DNA of 64,000 bases from positions 107,778,366-107,842,365 of the forward strand of contig OZ021721.1 of NCBI GenBank assembly GCA_963978545.1, given 5' to 3'. Numbering within the stretch: the first letter of the stretch is position 1; every line of letters begins with the position of its first letter. The notes beneath the pieces were generated by a model. The model did no database searches. It was not told the origin of the DNA and worked only from the letters and a program-made list of their open reading frames with translations. Origin of the DNA: Linyphia triangularis. Lineage: Eukaryota > Arthropoda > Arachnida > Araneae > Linyphiidae. This document shows positions 63,896-64,000 of the stretch, one piece after another. The position numbers and the translations under genes are program-made.

Positions 63896-64000
63896 AGTTG
63901 GTTGTTTTCAGATTATCCGGCGCCATCAGCAACACGAGGGCTATAATGCGCCGAAACATTCGTCATTTGACAAGGCAACATACATTTACAAATACCCAAG
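63896..64000 (-). mobile_element. tRNA-derived SINE, family A (copy 19), cut by window end
   Basis: Tail and body on the minus strand (TTGGTTGTTTTCAGATTATC, CGAAACATTCGTCATTTGAC); the tRNA head lies beyond the window. Confidence 0.92.

Overview
This is an AT-rich, gene-poor stretch of an animal nuclear genome, almost certainly an arthropod and most likely a spider. The case for a eukaryote is the density of transposable elements, tRNA-derived SINEs with intact RNA polymerase III boxes, and decayed Tc1 transposases. There are no operons and no long open frames. The spider suggestion rests mainly on a decayed retroelement peptide at 52164-52562 whose Cys/His-rich C-terminal motif resembles reverse-transcriptase-associated proteins that I recall as abundant in orb-weaver genomes; that is recall, not a search. 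No complete host gene is visible. The best host or foreign coding candidate is a 146-codon open frame at 34979-35419 with good splice signals.

Layout. 1-5456: very AT-rich, few repeats. 5457-16600: TTAA-type MITEs, SINEs, a probable Helitron (6138-6739), two copies of a 1.27-kb element (7446-8715, 13850-15121), a 350-bp tandem duplication, and nested insertions. 16600-31300: tandem repeats, hAT-like elements, paired SINEs inside a TTAA composite (25141-25872), a second SINE family, a long foldback, and a 78-bp tandem repeat broken by a SINE and a MITE. 31380-34390: a 3.0-kb hAT-like element with a perfect 8-bp target duplication. 35997-40380: a decayed Tc1-like element, a TTAA element, and a better preserved Tc1 element with a nearly intact transposase. 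41200-49500: nested SINE/MITE structures, a hAT MITE, a hAT pair member, the third 1.27-kb copy. 49892-55557: a 5.7-kb region bounded by CACTG/CAGTG ends with subterminal repeats, carrying retroelement and Tc1 debris. 55591-64000: more TTAA elements, SINEs, and a C-rich satellite-like array (about 62557-63740).

The elements relate to one another in layers. One tRNA-derived SINE family (19 copies, most with target duplications of 10-15 bp) is the dominant invader. At least six distinct inverted-repeat families use TTAA as target, consistent with piggyBac-type mobilisation. The SINE's 3' module (GCGCA..ATGG..GTGTTGCT..GCGCCA ending in AACC repeats) recurs in the dominant SINE, in 5'-truncated SINE tails, and inside one TTAA MITE family. 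Nested insertions give relative ages: tandem arrays and TTAA composites are older, SINEs and the CCCTTTGCACTCCAG MITEs are younger.
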